Shown here: positions 8,361-16,730 of the stretch, piece after piece
Position numbering within the stretch: position 1 is the first letter of the stretch
Layout: each line of letters opens with the position of its first letter
The notes under the pieces: generated by a model
Seen by the model: the letters and a program-made list of their open reading frames with translations, nothing else
Told to the model about the DNA's origin: nothing
Database searches by the model: none
Assembly: GCA_003523085.1 (NCBI GenBank)
Contig: DPHD01000048.1
Location: 1 to 49,908 of the forward strand
Source of the DNA: Oceanospirillaceae bacterium
GTDB lineage: Bacteria; Pseudomonadota; Gammaproteobacteria; Pseudomonadales; Balneatricaceae
DNA: 49,908 nt
Direction of reading: 5' to 3'
Position numbers and translations under genes: made by a program

Positions 8361-8624
8361 ATGCAACAAGATTCTGAAGCAGCGGCCCTGCAATACTGGC
8401 GTCGTAATTTGCAAATTATATTCACTTATTTGGTCATCTGGTTTGTGGTTTCCTTTGGCTGCGGCATTGTGTTTGTAGATCAACTTAATCAAATCAACTT
8501 GTTTGGTTTTAAATTGGGATATTGGTTTGCCAATCAAGGCAGTATTGTGGTGTTTTGTATTCTCACCATTGCTTATGCCGTACGTATGAATCGTCTTGAT
8601 AACGAGTTTGACGTTCACGAATAG
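8361..8624 (+). CDS. DUF4212 small subunit of sodium:solute symporter
   Basis: An 87-residue membrane protein of the DUF4212 family (putative solute:sodium symporter small subunit). It begins with the typical 'YWRRNLQIIFTYLVIWFVVS' segment, has two transmembrane helices (about 19-40 and 56-76), and ends in a short acidic cytoplasmic tail. Family members are always encoded directly before a VC_2705-type symporter, as here (39 bp upstream). They are thought to assemble with it; direct biochemical proof is scarce. AAGG provides a reasonable ribosome-binding site before the ATG. Confidence 0.9.
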   Translation: MQQDSEAAALQYWRRNLQIIFTYLVIWFVVSFGCGIVFVDQLNQINLFGFKLGYWFANQGSIVVFCILTIAYAVRMNRLDNEFDVHE

Positions 8625-8663
8625 CGTCAACGGACTTGTTTCTCACCAGTATAGGAAACTAAT

Positions 8664-10487
8664 ATGAGCCTAGAACAGCTCACCTACCTGTTTGTGGTAG
8701 GTTCATTTTTTATCTACATTGCCATCGCTATATGGAGCCGAGCTTCGAGCACCCGCGAGTTTTATGTGGCTGGTGGTGGCGTTACCCCTTTAGCTAACGG
8801 CATGGCCACTGCGGCCGACTGGATGTCTGCGGCGTCGTTTATCTCTTTGGCGGGCATTATCTCTTTCGCAGGTTATGATGCCAGTGGTTATATCATGGGC
8901 TGGACCGGTGGTTACGTATTATTAGCCTTGCTGTTGGCGCCCTATTTACGCAAGTTTGGCAAGTTTACGGTGCCAGACTTTGTGGGCGATCGTTATTATT
9001 CTAAAGTGGCCCGCGTGGTTGCTGTGATCTGCGTTATGTTTATCTCGTTTACCTATATTGCCGGCCAAATGCGCGGCACCGGTATTGTTTTCTCACGCTT
9101 TCTTCAAGTTGAGATTGATACTGGCGTGATGATTGGCATGGCGGTGGTGTTTGTATATGCGGTGTTGGGTGGTATGAAGGGTATTACCTACACTCAAGTG
9201 GCGCAGTATTGTGTGATGATCTTTGCGTTTACCGTGCCAGCCTTGTTTTTAACCTTTTCTATGACCGGTCATTTATTGCCTCAAACTGGCCTTGGAGCGA
9301 CATTAGCTAATGGCGAGACCGTATTAGGCCATTTAGACGGTTTGGTCTCTGAGTTGGGCTTCTCAAGTTTTACCGAAGGTAGTAAAAGCAGTATTGATAT
9401 GTTCTTTATTACAGCTTCGTTAATGTTTGGCACGGCAGGCTTGCCCCATGTCATCGTCCGATTTTTTACCGTGCCACGGGTACGCGATGCGCGTATTTCT
9501 GCGGCCTGGGCATTGGTATTTATTGCTTTACTGTACTCGTCTATACCAGCAGTGGCAGCGTTTAGCCGTATCAACTTAATTGAGACAGTTAATGGTGTGG
9601 ATAATCAGGGTACGCTCTACGAAGAAATGCCGCAGTGGTTTAAAAAGTGGGAAAATGCCGGTCTAATCGCTTGGTATGATCACAATGCCGATGGCCGCAC
9701 CCAGTATGCGGCGGGCGATGCATTTACCGGCCGACAACATAAGCCTATTTATTGGGGTGCTGCGGATGATACCGTGGCGCGCAACTTTTATTACAATCAG
9801 CGCCATGTGGTTAATCCCAGTGATGGGTCATTTGACCCAGAAGTGCAGCCGTTTGCCAACGAAATCTATGTTGACCCTGATATTATGGTGTTGGCCAACC
9901 CAGAAATAGCTGAGTTGCCCGATTGGGTGATAGCTCTCATCGCGGCAGGCGCAATGGCCGCCGCTCTGTCCACCGCAGCGGGTTTGTTGTTGGTCATCGC
10001 GACGGCAGTTTCCCACGATTTATTAAAGAAAACCTTTCGACCCAATATGTCTGATCGCCAGGAGCTGATGGCGGCTCGACTCGCCGCCATGGTGGCCGTT
10101 GTGATTGCCGGTTATGTGGGTATGCATCCACCGGATTACGTGGCTGCGGTGGTGGCGCTGGCCTTTGGTTTGGCTTGCGCATCGTTTTTCCCAGTGATCA
10201 TCATGGGTATCTTCTACCAGCGTATGAATAAATATGGGGCTATTAGTGGCATGTTGGTCGGTTTGTTCTCAACCCTAGGTTATATTGTTTATTTCAAATT
10301 CTTTGGTGGCGACCCAGAAGACTGGTTGTTAGGTATTTCGCCAGAGGGTTTTGGTGCCATGGGTATGATGCTTAACTTTATTGTGGCTTACCTTGTGGCC
10401 CATTTGACGCCCCAGCCGCCCAAACATATTCAGCAGATGGTGCAGGATATTAGGGTGCCCCGAAACAGCGGTTCGGCCTACTACTAA
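8664..10487 (+). CDS. Sodium:solute symporter, VC_2705 subfamily (likely acetate/organic acid)
   Basis: A 607-residue multi-pass inner-membrane transporter of the SSS (SLC5) family. Typical blocks include 'STREFYVAGGGVTPLANGMA', 'AADWMSAASFISLAG' and 'VYAVLGGMKGITYTQVAQY'. A hydrophilic insert (about 305-410) between helices is characteristic of the VC_2705 subfamily and absent from PutP. Relatives such as ActP import acetate with sodium. Here substrate specificity is inferred from the neighbouring acs and CrbS/CrbR-like genes. It follows the DUF4212 small subunit and is followed after 6 bp by the DUF294 gene, so the three probably form one transcript. Confidence 0.9.
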   Translation: MSLEQLTYLFVVGSFFIYIAIAIWSRASSTREFYVAGGGVTPLANGMATAADWMSAASFISLAGIISFAGYDASGYIMGWTGGYVLLALLLAPYLRKFGKFTVPDFVGDRYYSKVARVVAVICVMFISFTYIAGQMRGTGIVFSRFLQVEIDTGVMIGMAVVFVYAVLGGMKGITYTQVAQYCVMIFAFTVPALFLTFSMTGHLLPQTGLGATLANGETVLGHLDGLVSELGFSSFTEGSKSSIDMFFITASLMFGTAGLPHVIVRFFTVPRVRDARISAAWALVFIALLYSSIPAVAAFSRINLIETVNGVDNQGTLYEEMPQWFKKWENAGLIAWYDHNADGRTQYAAGDAFTGRQHKPIYWGAADDTVARNFYYNQRHVVNPSDGSFDPEVQPFANEIYVDPDIMVLANPEIAELPDWVIALIAAGAMAAALSTAAGLLLVIATAVSHDLLKKTFRPNMSDRQELMAARLAAMVAVVIAGYVGMHPPDYVAAVVALAFGLACASFFPVIIMGIFYQRMNKYGAISGMLVGLFSTLGYIVYFKFFGGDPEDWLLGISPEGFGAMGMMLNFIVAYLVAHLTPQPPKHIQQMVQDIRVPRNSGSAYY

Positions 10488-10493
10488 CTCCCT

Positions 10494-12338
10494 ATGCTTA
10501 CAGATAATACCTTCAATGCCGATGTTCTGCCGTTTAGCTTGCTTGATGAGGAAGAACACCGGTTGTTGCAAGATAACTTGGACATTGGCTACTACCAAGC
10601 CGGTGAGGCCATTATTAAAACAGGTGATGTGCCCGAAGGCCTGTGTATTATTCTCAAGGGCTGTGTCAGTGAGCTTGATGTCCGGTCCCACGATGACCGA
10701 CATGGTCACACCTTTGTGCATTACACCGCTAATGAATACTTTGGCGCTTGGTCGGCCCTTAGGGGGCGGGCGATCCATGATTTTGTAGCCGATGAAGAAA
10801 CCATTTGCTACATTTTGCCCACCAAAATATTACTCGATTTGATTTACCGCAGCCCCGCTTTTGGCGAATTTTTTAACAAAAACCTGTCACTCCAAAATGA
10901 GCTGCTAGAACATAAAAACGACACCCTCAACATGACCGAGTTCATGTTAGCCCGAATTGATAACTCGTGTATGCGGGCGACATCGGTGTTGCCAGACGGC
11001 ACCGATTTGGAGGCTGCAACGCGCTACATGAGTGAAGAGCAAGTGGACTGTGCCTTGGTAAAACGAGGTAAACGTTACGGTATGGTTACCCGCACAGATT
11101 TACTCAACGCGATCGTGTTAGACCAGCAACCACTAACCGCCGACGTGCAGGCCATTGCTAATTTTCGTCTCATCACGGTGGAATCGGGCGACTATTTGTT
11201 TAATGCGCTGATTTTAATGACCTTGCACCAGATTGATCGAGTGGTGGTGATGCAGGGGTCCGAGCTGCGTGGCATTATCGATTTAGCGGACACTTTGAGT
11301 TATTTCTCCAGCCACTCCCACGTGGTGGGTTTGCGCATTGAGAGAGCATCAAGTATCGATGAACTCAAGGCGGCTGCAGGGGATATGGGTGACCTGATTC
11401 GGTCTTTGTACTTGCAGGGTGTCAAGGTTCGATTTGCCATGGATCTACTGGCGGCGTTAAATAAACGCTTGATGTCGAAGTTGTTCAATTTGATTGTGCC
11501 GGAAAGCGTTTTACCCCATGTCTGTCTGGTGGTGATGGGTAGCGAAGGCCGTGGTGAGCAAATTGTCAAAACTGATCAAGACAACGGCCTTATTACCCGA
11601 GACGGTCTAGATTGGCCAGAACAGCAAAAATCACTCGAGTATTTCACGCAAATGTTAGTGGAGTTAGGGTTTCCTCTGTGCCCGGGTAACGTCATGGTAA
11701 GTAACCCATTTTGGGTATTACCTATTAGTGAGTGGACGCAACGGTCTCGTGATTGGGTGGCCATGGGTGATACAGACAGTTTGCTCAACTTGGCGATTGC
11801 TGTTGACGCTTATCCGGTGGCGGGTAATAAGGCGATTTACAAAACTAGTCGTAATTGGTTGTTGCGAGAATTGCGCCATAAACAGCGCTTCTTATCAGCT
11901 TTTGCAGAAGTCGCCTTGGTGTTTACTACCCCGTTAACGTTTTTAGGCGGTATTCGCGACCGGGCCGCAGGTGTAGATGTTAAAAAAGGCGGTATTTTCC
12001 CTATAGTACAGGGGGTTCGAGTGCTGGCGTTGCAATACCAGGTGGCCGAAAACAATACCTATCGGCGTATTGAAGCGTTAATCAAGCTTGGTGTTATCCC
12101 ACCTCAGTTGGGCACTGAATTAATGGAGTCCTTCTCCATATTACAGTGGTTTAGGCTAGCGCACCATGTGCATCAACAAGAGTTACAGCAAGCCGGAGAG
12201 TCTGTTGTATTGGATAATGCGGTTGATCTGGATTCATTGGATCGGTTGGAGAAAGACTTGTTAAGGCAGTCGTTTCAGGTGGTGAAAGACTTCAAAAAAC
12301 ACCTGTCTTTACGTTATCGCTTAGGGGGAGGTATCTAG
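10494..12338 (+). CDS. cNMP-binding / CBS / DUF294 nucleotidyltransferase-like protein
   Basis: A 614-residue cytoplasmic protein. It has an N-terminal cyclic-nucleotide-binding-like beta barrel (about 10-130, 'GEAIIKTGDVPEGLCIIL'), a pair of CBS motifs (about 150-280), and a DUF294 nucleotidyltransferase-like domain with G349-S350...R353...E355 and T360-D361-Q362-D363-N364. A C-terminal DUF294 substrate-binding helical domain (about 470-610) completes it. The GSxGRxE...TDxD pattern is that of GlnD-type nucleotidyltransferases and looks intact. It is encoded 6 bp after the symporter and 1 bp before the exonuclease, the usual neighbourhood of this family, which suggests control of uptake or acetate metabolism. 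Its target is unknown. Confidence 0.88.
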   Translation: MLTDNTFNADVLPFSLLDEEEHRLLQDNLDIGYYQAGEAIIKTGDVPEGLCIILKGCVSELDVRSHDDRHGHTFVHYTANEYFGAWSALRGRAIHDFVADEETICYILPTKILLDLIYRSPAFGEFFNKNLSLQNELLEHKNDTLNMTEFMLARIDNSCMRATSVLPDGTDLEAATRYMSEEQVDCALVKRGKRYGMVTRTDLLNAIVLDQQPLTADVQAIANFRLITVESGDYLFNALILMTLHQIDRVVVMQGSELRGIIDLADTLSYFSSHSHVVGLRIERASSIDELKAAAGDMGDLIRSLYLQGVKVRFAMDLLAALNKRLMSKLFNLIVPESVLPHVCLVVMGSEGRGEQIVKTDQDNGLITRDGLDWPEQQKSLEYFTQMLVELGFPLCPGNVMVSNPFWVLPISEWTQRSRDWVAMGDTDSLLNLAIAVDAYPVAGNKAIYKTSRNWLLRELRHKQRFLSAFAEVALVFTTPLTFLGGIRDRAAGVDVKKGGIFPIVQGVRVLALQYQVAENNTYRRIEALIKLGVIPPQLGTELMESFSILQWFRLAHHVHQQELQQAGESVVLDNAVDLDSLDRLEKDLLRQSFQVVKDFKKHLSLRYRLGGGI

Positions 12339-12339
12339 T

Positions 12340-12960
12340 ATGCTGCGTAGACGCCTCAGGCGGGCAAGGGATCATTGGCGCTTACGCAAACGAGACACCA
12401 ATAGCCGCTGGTTGGGCCTGTTTCAGCGTTATCAAGGTGCTGAGCTAGTGTCTTTAGACATTGAAACTACCAGCTTAGATGTCGCTAAAGCCAGCGTGCT
12501 GTCCATTGGTGCGGTGGTGATCAGAGGTAACCGAGTGCTCACCAGCGAAAAGCTAAGTCTCACCATAGCGCCGCCAGTAGAATTACCACGAGAATCCGTT
12601 AAAATACATAAGTTAAGGCGTATCGATTTAGATGCTGGAATACCCTTAGCTCAAGCCTTAGAGCAGCTATTGTTGTTTGTGGGTAATCGCCCTATAGTGG
12701 GATACAATATCGCTTACGATGTTGCAGTGTTGGATCGTCACATGCGGCCTAGCCTAGGGTTTGGTCTGCCGAATATGACCCTTGATGTGATGCAAATGTA
12801 TCGAAAAAAAGCCACTATGAGTGGTGCCAGTGAGTTTCAACTGGATTTGAGCTTTGCAGCCATCGCAGGTGCTTTGTCGGTGCCGATTTTAGGTCGTCAT
12901 ACGGCGCTGGGCGATGCCACCACCACGGCGCTTATTTATGTGCGTATGAAGTGTGTTTAG
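12340..12960 (+). CDS. DEDDh 3'-5' exonuclease (DnaQ/PolB-associated type)
   Basis: A 206-residue protein with a complete DEDDh catalytic set: D40 and E42 in 'SLDIETTSLD', D127 in 'GYNIAYDVAVLD', and H187 plus D192 in 'RHTALGDA'. An N-terminal arginine-rich stretch of about 35 residues precedes the fold. Members of this group accompany the DUF294/symporter operon in many gammaproteobacteria. Their nucleic-acid substrate in that setting is not known. It starts 1 bp after the DUF294 stop, so translation is probably coupled. Catalysis is inferred from the intact motifs. Confidence 0.88.
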   Translation: MLRRRLRRARDHWRLRKRDTNSRWLGLFQRYQGAELVSLDIETTSLDVAKASVLSIGAVVIRGNRVLTSEKLSLTIAPPVELPRESVKIHKLRRIDLDAGIPLAQALEQLLLFVGNRPIVGYNIAYDVAVLDRHMRPSLGFGLPNMTLDVMQMYRKKATMSGASEFQLDLSFAAIAGALSVPILGRHTALGDATTTALIYVRMKCV

Positions 12961-13107
12961 TTCATCGTTAAGTCAAAGTTAAGGTGATGAATTGATTGGG
13001 ATTTACGTCTCGTTCACCTTTCATTACACTGGGGTAACATTTCTGCCATTGAATATCGTTACAAACAACGTTATTTTCAGATTGATAAGTTAGAATAGGT
13101 GAAATAT

Positions 13108-13380
13108 ATGGGCAGTGCAGCGGCGATTGAGCTTGATGCAGAGTTAACCATAGCGCAAGTCGAGACATGGCATCAACGGTTGGCCATGGACGATCTGGAC
13201 CCGAGTGGTGTAATGATCGATGCGACCAAACTAGACCGGGTAGATGCCGCAGGCTTGCAATTACTGGTGGCCTTTAGGGCGGCTTGCAAGATTAAGGGTG
13301 TTTCAGTGGCCGTGTTTAACGTGCCTAAACCCATACAAGAATTAATACGTGTAGCTGGATTAAGCCAAGCGCTTAGTTAG
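13108..13380 (+). CDS. STAS-domain protein at the head of the che operon
   Basis: A 90-residue single STAS domain ('LTIAQVETWHQRL', 'GVMIDATKLDRVDAAGLQLL'). I chose the ATG at 13108 over the in-frame GTG at 13099 because AGGTGA lies at proper distance before the ATG, while the GTG has no Shine-Dalgarno. In SpoIIAA-type anti-anti-sigma factors the loop reads D-S-S-G-L with a phosphorylated second serine; here it is D-A-A-G-L, so that phosphorylation cannot occur. STAS proteins of this kind are found at the start of chemosensory clusters, where their role is poorly defined. It lies 79 bp before cheY. Confidence 0.85.
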   Translation: MGSAAAIELDAELTIAQVETWHQRLAMDDLDPSGVMIDATKLDRVDAAGLQLLVAFRAACKIKGVSVAVFNVPKPIQELIRVAGLSQALS

Positions 13381-13407
13381 AAAAATGTATTTAAATAAAT
13401 ACCGAGC

Positions 13408-13426
13408 GCTCTCGTTGGTCGAGAGC
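13408..13426 (+). other. Stem-loop between the STAS gene and cheY
   Basis: GCTCTCG (13408-13414) pairs perfectly with CGAGAGC (13420-13426) around the loop TTGGT. A short T-run occurs only 11 nt later, so it is at best a weak terminator or attenuator. It could instead be a processing or stability element setting the STAS:cheY expression ratio. Confidence 0.45.
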
Positions 13427-13459
13427 CTCACTTAAATTTTTTAAAAGTGGAGTAGATCG

Positions 13460-13822
13460 ATGACAAAAATACTGGCAGTGGATGACTCTGCGTCAATGCG
13501 CCAGATGGTGGTTTTTACCTTGCAAAGTGCTGGCTATGAGGTGGTGGAAGCCAGTGACGGTCAAAAAGCACTCGATATTGCTAAAGGTACATCATTTGAT
13601 TTGGTTTTAAGTGACGTCAATATGCCAGTCATGGATGGTATTGAATTGGTGAGGGAGTTGCGTCAAATCGATGCCTACAAATACACACCTATCCTGATGT
13701 TAACCACAGAAACGGCAGGCGATAAAAAAATGGCGGGTAAAAACGCTGGTGCCACGGGTTGGGTAGTGAAGCCATTTAATCCCGACAAGCTGTTGGCCAC
13801 CATCAAAAAAGTTACCGGGTAA
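13460..13822 (+). CDS. cheY: CheY-like single-domain response regulator
   Basis: A 120-residue receiver domain with no output domain. The acidic pair D8/D9, phospho-acceptor D52 in 'VLSDVNMPVMDG', T82/T83 and K104 in 'VVKPF' are all present. It would accept phosphate from the CheA encoded next. The sequence ('MRQMVVFTLQSAGYEVVEA', 'AGKNAGATGWVVKPF') is of the type found in Che2-like clusters rather than a flagellar-switch CheY, so the output target is uncertain. A GGAG site precedes the ATG at good spacing. No cheZ is present in the window. Confidence 0.92.
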   Translation: MTKILAVDDSASMRQMVVFTLQSAGYEVVEASDGQKALDIAKGTSFDLVLSDVNMPVMDGIELVRELRQIDAYKYTPILMLTTETAGDKKMAGKNAGATGWVVKPFNPDKLLATIKKVTG

Positions 13823-13874
13823 GTATAGTTAGTGATTGGTGCGCTAACGTCTCGGTTCAATAAAGGGTTATGTC

Positions 13875-16154
13875 ATGAGTATTGATCTCAGCCAGTTTCA
13901 CGCTGTCTTTTTTGAAGAAAGTTTTGAAGGCTTGGAGTTGATGGAAACATCACTGCTCGAATTGGATGTGGATGCCCCGGACAGTGAGCAAATAAACACC
14001 ATTTTTCGTGCCGCCCACTCCATTAAGGGTGGTAGTGGTACCTTTGGGTTTGTTCAAGTGGCTGAGTTTACGCACATCCTCGAGACCTTACTGGATAGAA
14101 TACGCGATGGTGATCAATCCATTGACCCAGACGGTATCGAATTGTTTTTGCAGTCAGTGGACTGTTTGCGTGGCTTGCTCGAAGGCTTACAAGCAGAAAC
14201 TGAACCAGACACAACAAGGGCAAAGCAGTTAGCTGGCGTATTCCAGGCCGTGCTTGACGGTGGTTCCTACGCCGACAGTGCAAATGTGGTTAAAACCAAT
14301 GCCATCACTGGTGCGCCACTTGATGCGCCAACAGGGTCACCAGAACCTACGCTTAGCGATGTCACTCCGACGAGCTCGGGGACACGTAAGCAAATTGGTT
14401 TTAGTATTGTCTTTAAGCCGGAAGAGGACATGTTAAAAGGCGGTAATGATCCAGTCAGAATGTTACGTGAGTTGGCTACCTTAGGTGACATTACCAGCCA
14501 CGCTAATACCGACCAAGTGCCAGATTTTGATCAGCTGGTGGTTGATCACTGTTACTTAAGTTGGGATATCGAGCTACTAACGACCTGTGAAATTGACGAT
14601 ATCGAAGAGGTGTTTGAGTGGGTCGAAGACGAATGTGAACTGTCTATTACGCCTATTTATGCCGACATCTCTAGCGCTACCGAACAACATTATAGCAACT
14701 CCCAAGACGATGCGATCGACAAAAAAATACAGCAAGCCACGGCCGACGGCCAGCGCTTAGTGATGCCATCTGGGCCCTTGCCCAGTTTGGATAATCTGCA
14801 ATTGGCTGGCCCTGGAGACGTAGCAAATAACCTGCCTAACTCAACGCCAGCGGTGCCGTCAGTAGAAGTGGCAGCGGCCAAACCTGCGCCTCCAACCCAA
14901 CCCAAATCGACAGCCAAGCCAAAAGCTGCCAAAGTCGAAGCGAGTTCCATTCGTGTGGGGATTGATAAGGTGGATAGCCTCATTAACCTGGTTGGCGAAT
15001 TAGTCATCACTCAATCGATGTTGGGTCAAATGGGCTCAGCAGGCGATTCCATTACTGATGAACACATTGGCAACTTACGTGAAGGTTTAGTGCAGCTTGA
15101 GCAGAACACGCGCGAGTTGCAAGACAGCGTCATGCGCATTCGTATGTTGCCTATTAGTTTCACCTTTAACCGTTTTCCTCGTATGGTGAGGGATATTAGT
15201 ATTCAGTTAGGTAAACAAGTCCAGTTAGAACTTAGTGGTGAGAACACTGAGCTTGATAAAACGGTAATGGAAAAGATCAGTGACCCCATGGTGCACTTGA
15301 TTCGTAATGCACTAGATCATGGCATCGAAATGCCTGACCAACGTAAAGCTGCAGGTAAACCTGAGGTGGGCACCATTGTGCTTAATGCCTTCCATCAGGG
15401 CGGTAATATTGTTATTGAAATGACCGATGACGGTGGTGGCATTGATACCGAACGATTACTGACCAAGGCCCGAAATAATGGCTTGGTGGGCGAAAACGAA
15501 CAACTCACGCAAGAACAAAAGCTAGACTTACTGTTCTCGCCAGGGTTATCGACGGTTGAAGAAGTCAGTGACTTGTCCGGTCGTGGTGTGGGCATGGATG
15601 TGGTACGCCGTAACATACAAGAACTCAGTGGTTCGGTCGAGGTGTCGACAGAGATGGGTGTGGGCAGTACCTTCCGTATTCGCTTGCCATTGACCTTGGC
15701 GATATTGGATGGACAGTTAGTAACCGTTGCAGATCAAACGTATATCTTCCCGTTGGTATCGATCAGCGAATCGTTACAAATTGACTCAGCCAAAGTAAAT
15801 AACGTGGCCGGTGGTAGCGATGTGTACAATTTACGTGACGAATATATTCCCATACTGTGCTTAGACCGGTTGTTTGGGTTGCGCCAAGAGGCCAAGGTTT
15901 TACAAGACAGCTTACTAGTAGTGGTTGAGTCTGAAGGTCAAAAAGTGGGTGTGGTGGTGGACGAACTATTGGCCCAACAGCAGGTGGTAATCAAGAGTTT
16001 GGAAGAAAACTATACGCGGGTTCAAGGCGTTTCTGGCGCTACCATATTGGGTGACGGTACCGTAGCGATGATTGTAGATGCGTTAGGTTTGTCAGGTTTG
16101 GCAGGTAATGAAATTGCTGCCGCACAAAAAATGGCTATCGAAGCCGTAGCTTAG
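13875..16154 (+). CDS. cheA: Chemotaxis histidine kinase CheA
   Basis: A 759-residue kinase. The P1 HPt domain carries phospho-His48 in 'FRAAHSIKGGSGTFG'. A middle domain at about 173-265 ('IGFSIVFKPEEDMLKGGNDP', 'EEVFEWVEDECEL') stands in the P2 position, then a Pro/Ala-rich linker. P3 dimerisation begins near 358 ('VGIDKVDSLINLVGELV'). The P4 ATPase has N-box 'HLIRNALDHGIE' (about 473), 'DDGGGID' and 'GRGVGMDVV' (about 568). The P5 CheW-like domain runs from about 611 to 745. All catalytic motifs are intact. It would autophosphorylate under receptor control and feed CheY and CheB. The neighbouring cheW starts 9 bp later. Confidence 0.97.
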   Translation: MSIDLSQFHAVFFEESFEGLELMETSLLELDVDAPDSEQINTIFRAAHSIKGGSGTFGFVQVAEFTHILETLLDRIRDGDQSIDPDGIELFLQSVDCLRGLLEGLQAETEPDTTRAKQLAGVFQAVLDGGSYADSANVVKTNAITGAPLDAPTGSPEPTLSDVTPTSSGTRKQIGFSIVFKPEEDMLKGGNDPVRMLRELATLGDITSHANTDQVPDFDQLVVDHCYLSWDIELLTTCEIDDIEEVFEWVEDECELSITPIYADISSATEQHYSNSQDDAIDKKIQQATADGQRLVMPSGPLPSLDNLQLAGPGDVANNLPNSTPAVPSVEVAAAKPAPPTQPKSTAKPKAAKVEASSIRVGIDKVDSLINLVGELVITQSMLGQMGSAGDSITDEHIGNLREGLVQLEQNTRELQDSVMRIRMLPISFTFNRFPRMVRDISIQLGKQVQLELSGENTELDKTVMEKISDPMVHLIRNALDHGIEMPDQRKAAGKPEVGTIVLNAFHQGGNIVIEMTDDGGGIDTERLLTKARNNGLVGENEQLTQEQKLDLLFSPGLSTVEEVSDLSGRGVGMDVVRRNIQELSGSVEVSTEMGVGSTFRIRLPLTLAILDGQLVTVADQTYIFPLVSISESLQIDSAKVNNVAGGSDVYNLRDEYIPILCLDRLFGLRQEAKVLQDSLLVVVESEGQKVGVVVDELLAQQQVVIKSLEENYTRVQGVSGATILGDGTVAMIVDALGLSGLAGNEIAAAQKMAIEAVA

Positions 16155-16163
16155 GAAAAAATT

Positions 16164-16694
16164 ATGGAAGCTGCTAAGCAAGACGCCGCGCAAAGCATGA
16201 TACAACAAACTGCAGCCATGGTTGATCAAGCTAATGATGAGGATTTTGAAGATCAACAACAGTACCTTACCTTTTTGATGCAAGGCGAAGAGTACGGTGT
16301 CGACATTCTTAATGTGCAAGAAATTCGTGGCTGGGGCAATGTCGCGCCGATTCCTAATGCCCCTAAACATGTGAGTGGCGTGATCAACTTACGTGGTGCC
16401 ATTGTGCCGGTCATCGATTTACGATTGCTGTTTGAACTGGGCGATGCTAACTACGATGAAAATACCGTCGTCATCGTGCTTAAAGTGGCTACCGAAAATG
16501 TAAATCGGATTATGGGTATTGTGGTTGATGCTGTATCCGATGTATTTAGCTTAACACTGGCCGATAAACGCCCACCTCCAAATGTCAATCAAGGGGTGAG
16601 CCATAGCTATATCGATGGCTTAACCGAAGTTAAGGGTAAGATGGTTATTTTATTGGATAGTGAGCGCTTGTTGTATTTGGAAAAAAACAACTAG
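16164..16694 (+). CDS. cheW: Chemotaxis coupling protein CheW
   Basis: A 176-residue CheW with an N-terminal extension of about 30 residues before the domain ('YLTFLMQGEEYGVDILNVQE'). The receptor/CheA-binding loop 'GVINLRGAIVPVIDLR' is well conserved, and the C-terminal strand 'IDGLTEVKGKMVILLDSERL' is complete. It would link CheA to receptors, none of which is encoded in this window. It lies between cheA and cheR with short gaps, consistent with one operon. Confidence 0.95.
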   Translation: MEAAKQDAAQSMIQQTAAMVDQANDEDFEDQQQYLTFLMQGEEYGVDILNVQEIRGWGNVAPIPNAPKHVSGVINLRGAIVPVIDLRLLFELGDANYDENTVVIVLKVATENVNRIMGIVVDAVSDVFSLTLADKRPPPNVNQGVSHSYIDGLTEVKGKMVILLDSERLLYLEKNN

Positions 16695-16730
16695 TCAGGC
16701 GTTATTGACGTTAGCTAGGGAAGCGATACT

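Noticed and set aside
8250..8630. A 126-codon minus-strand ORF over the symporter small-subunit gene
   Set aside because: It is antisense to the DUF4212 gene, whose family match is clear. The antisense product has no recognisable domain.
13030..13046. Sigma-54-like spacing TGGGGTAACATTTCTGC upstream of the che operon
   Set aside because: The GG-N10-GC spacing is met, but the flanking bases (TGGCAC and TTGC) do not fit, and no enhancer-binding protein gene is nearby.
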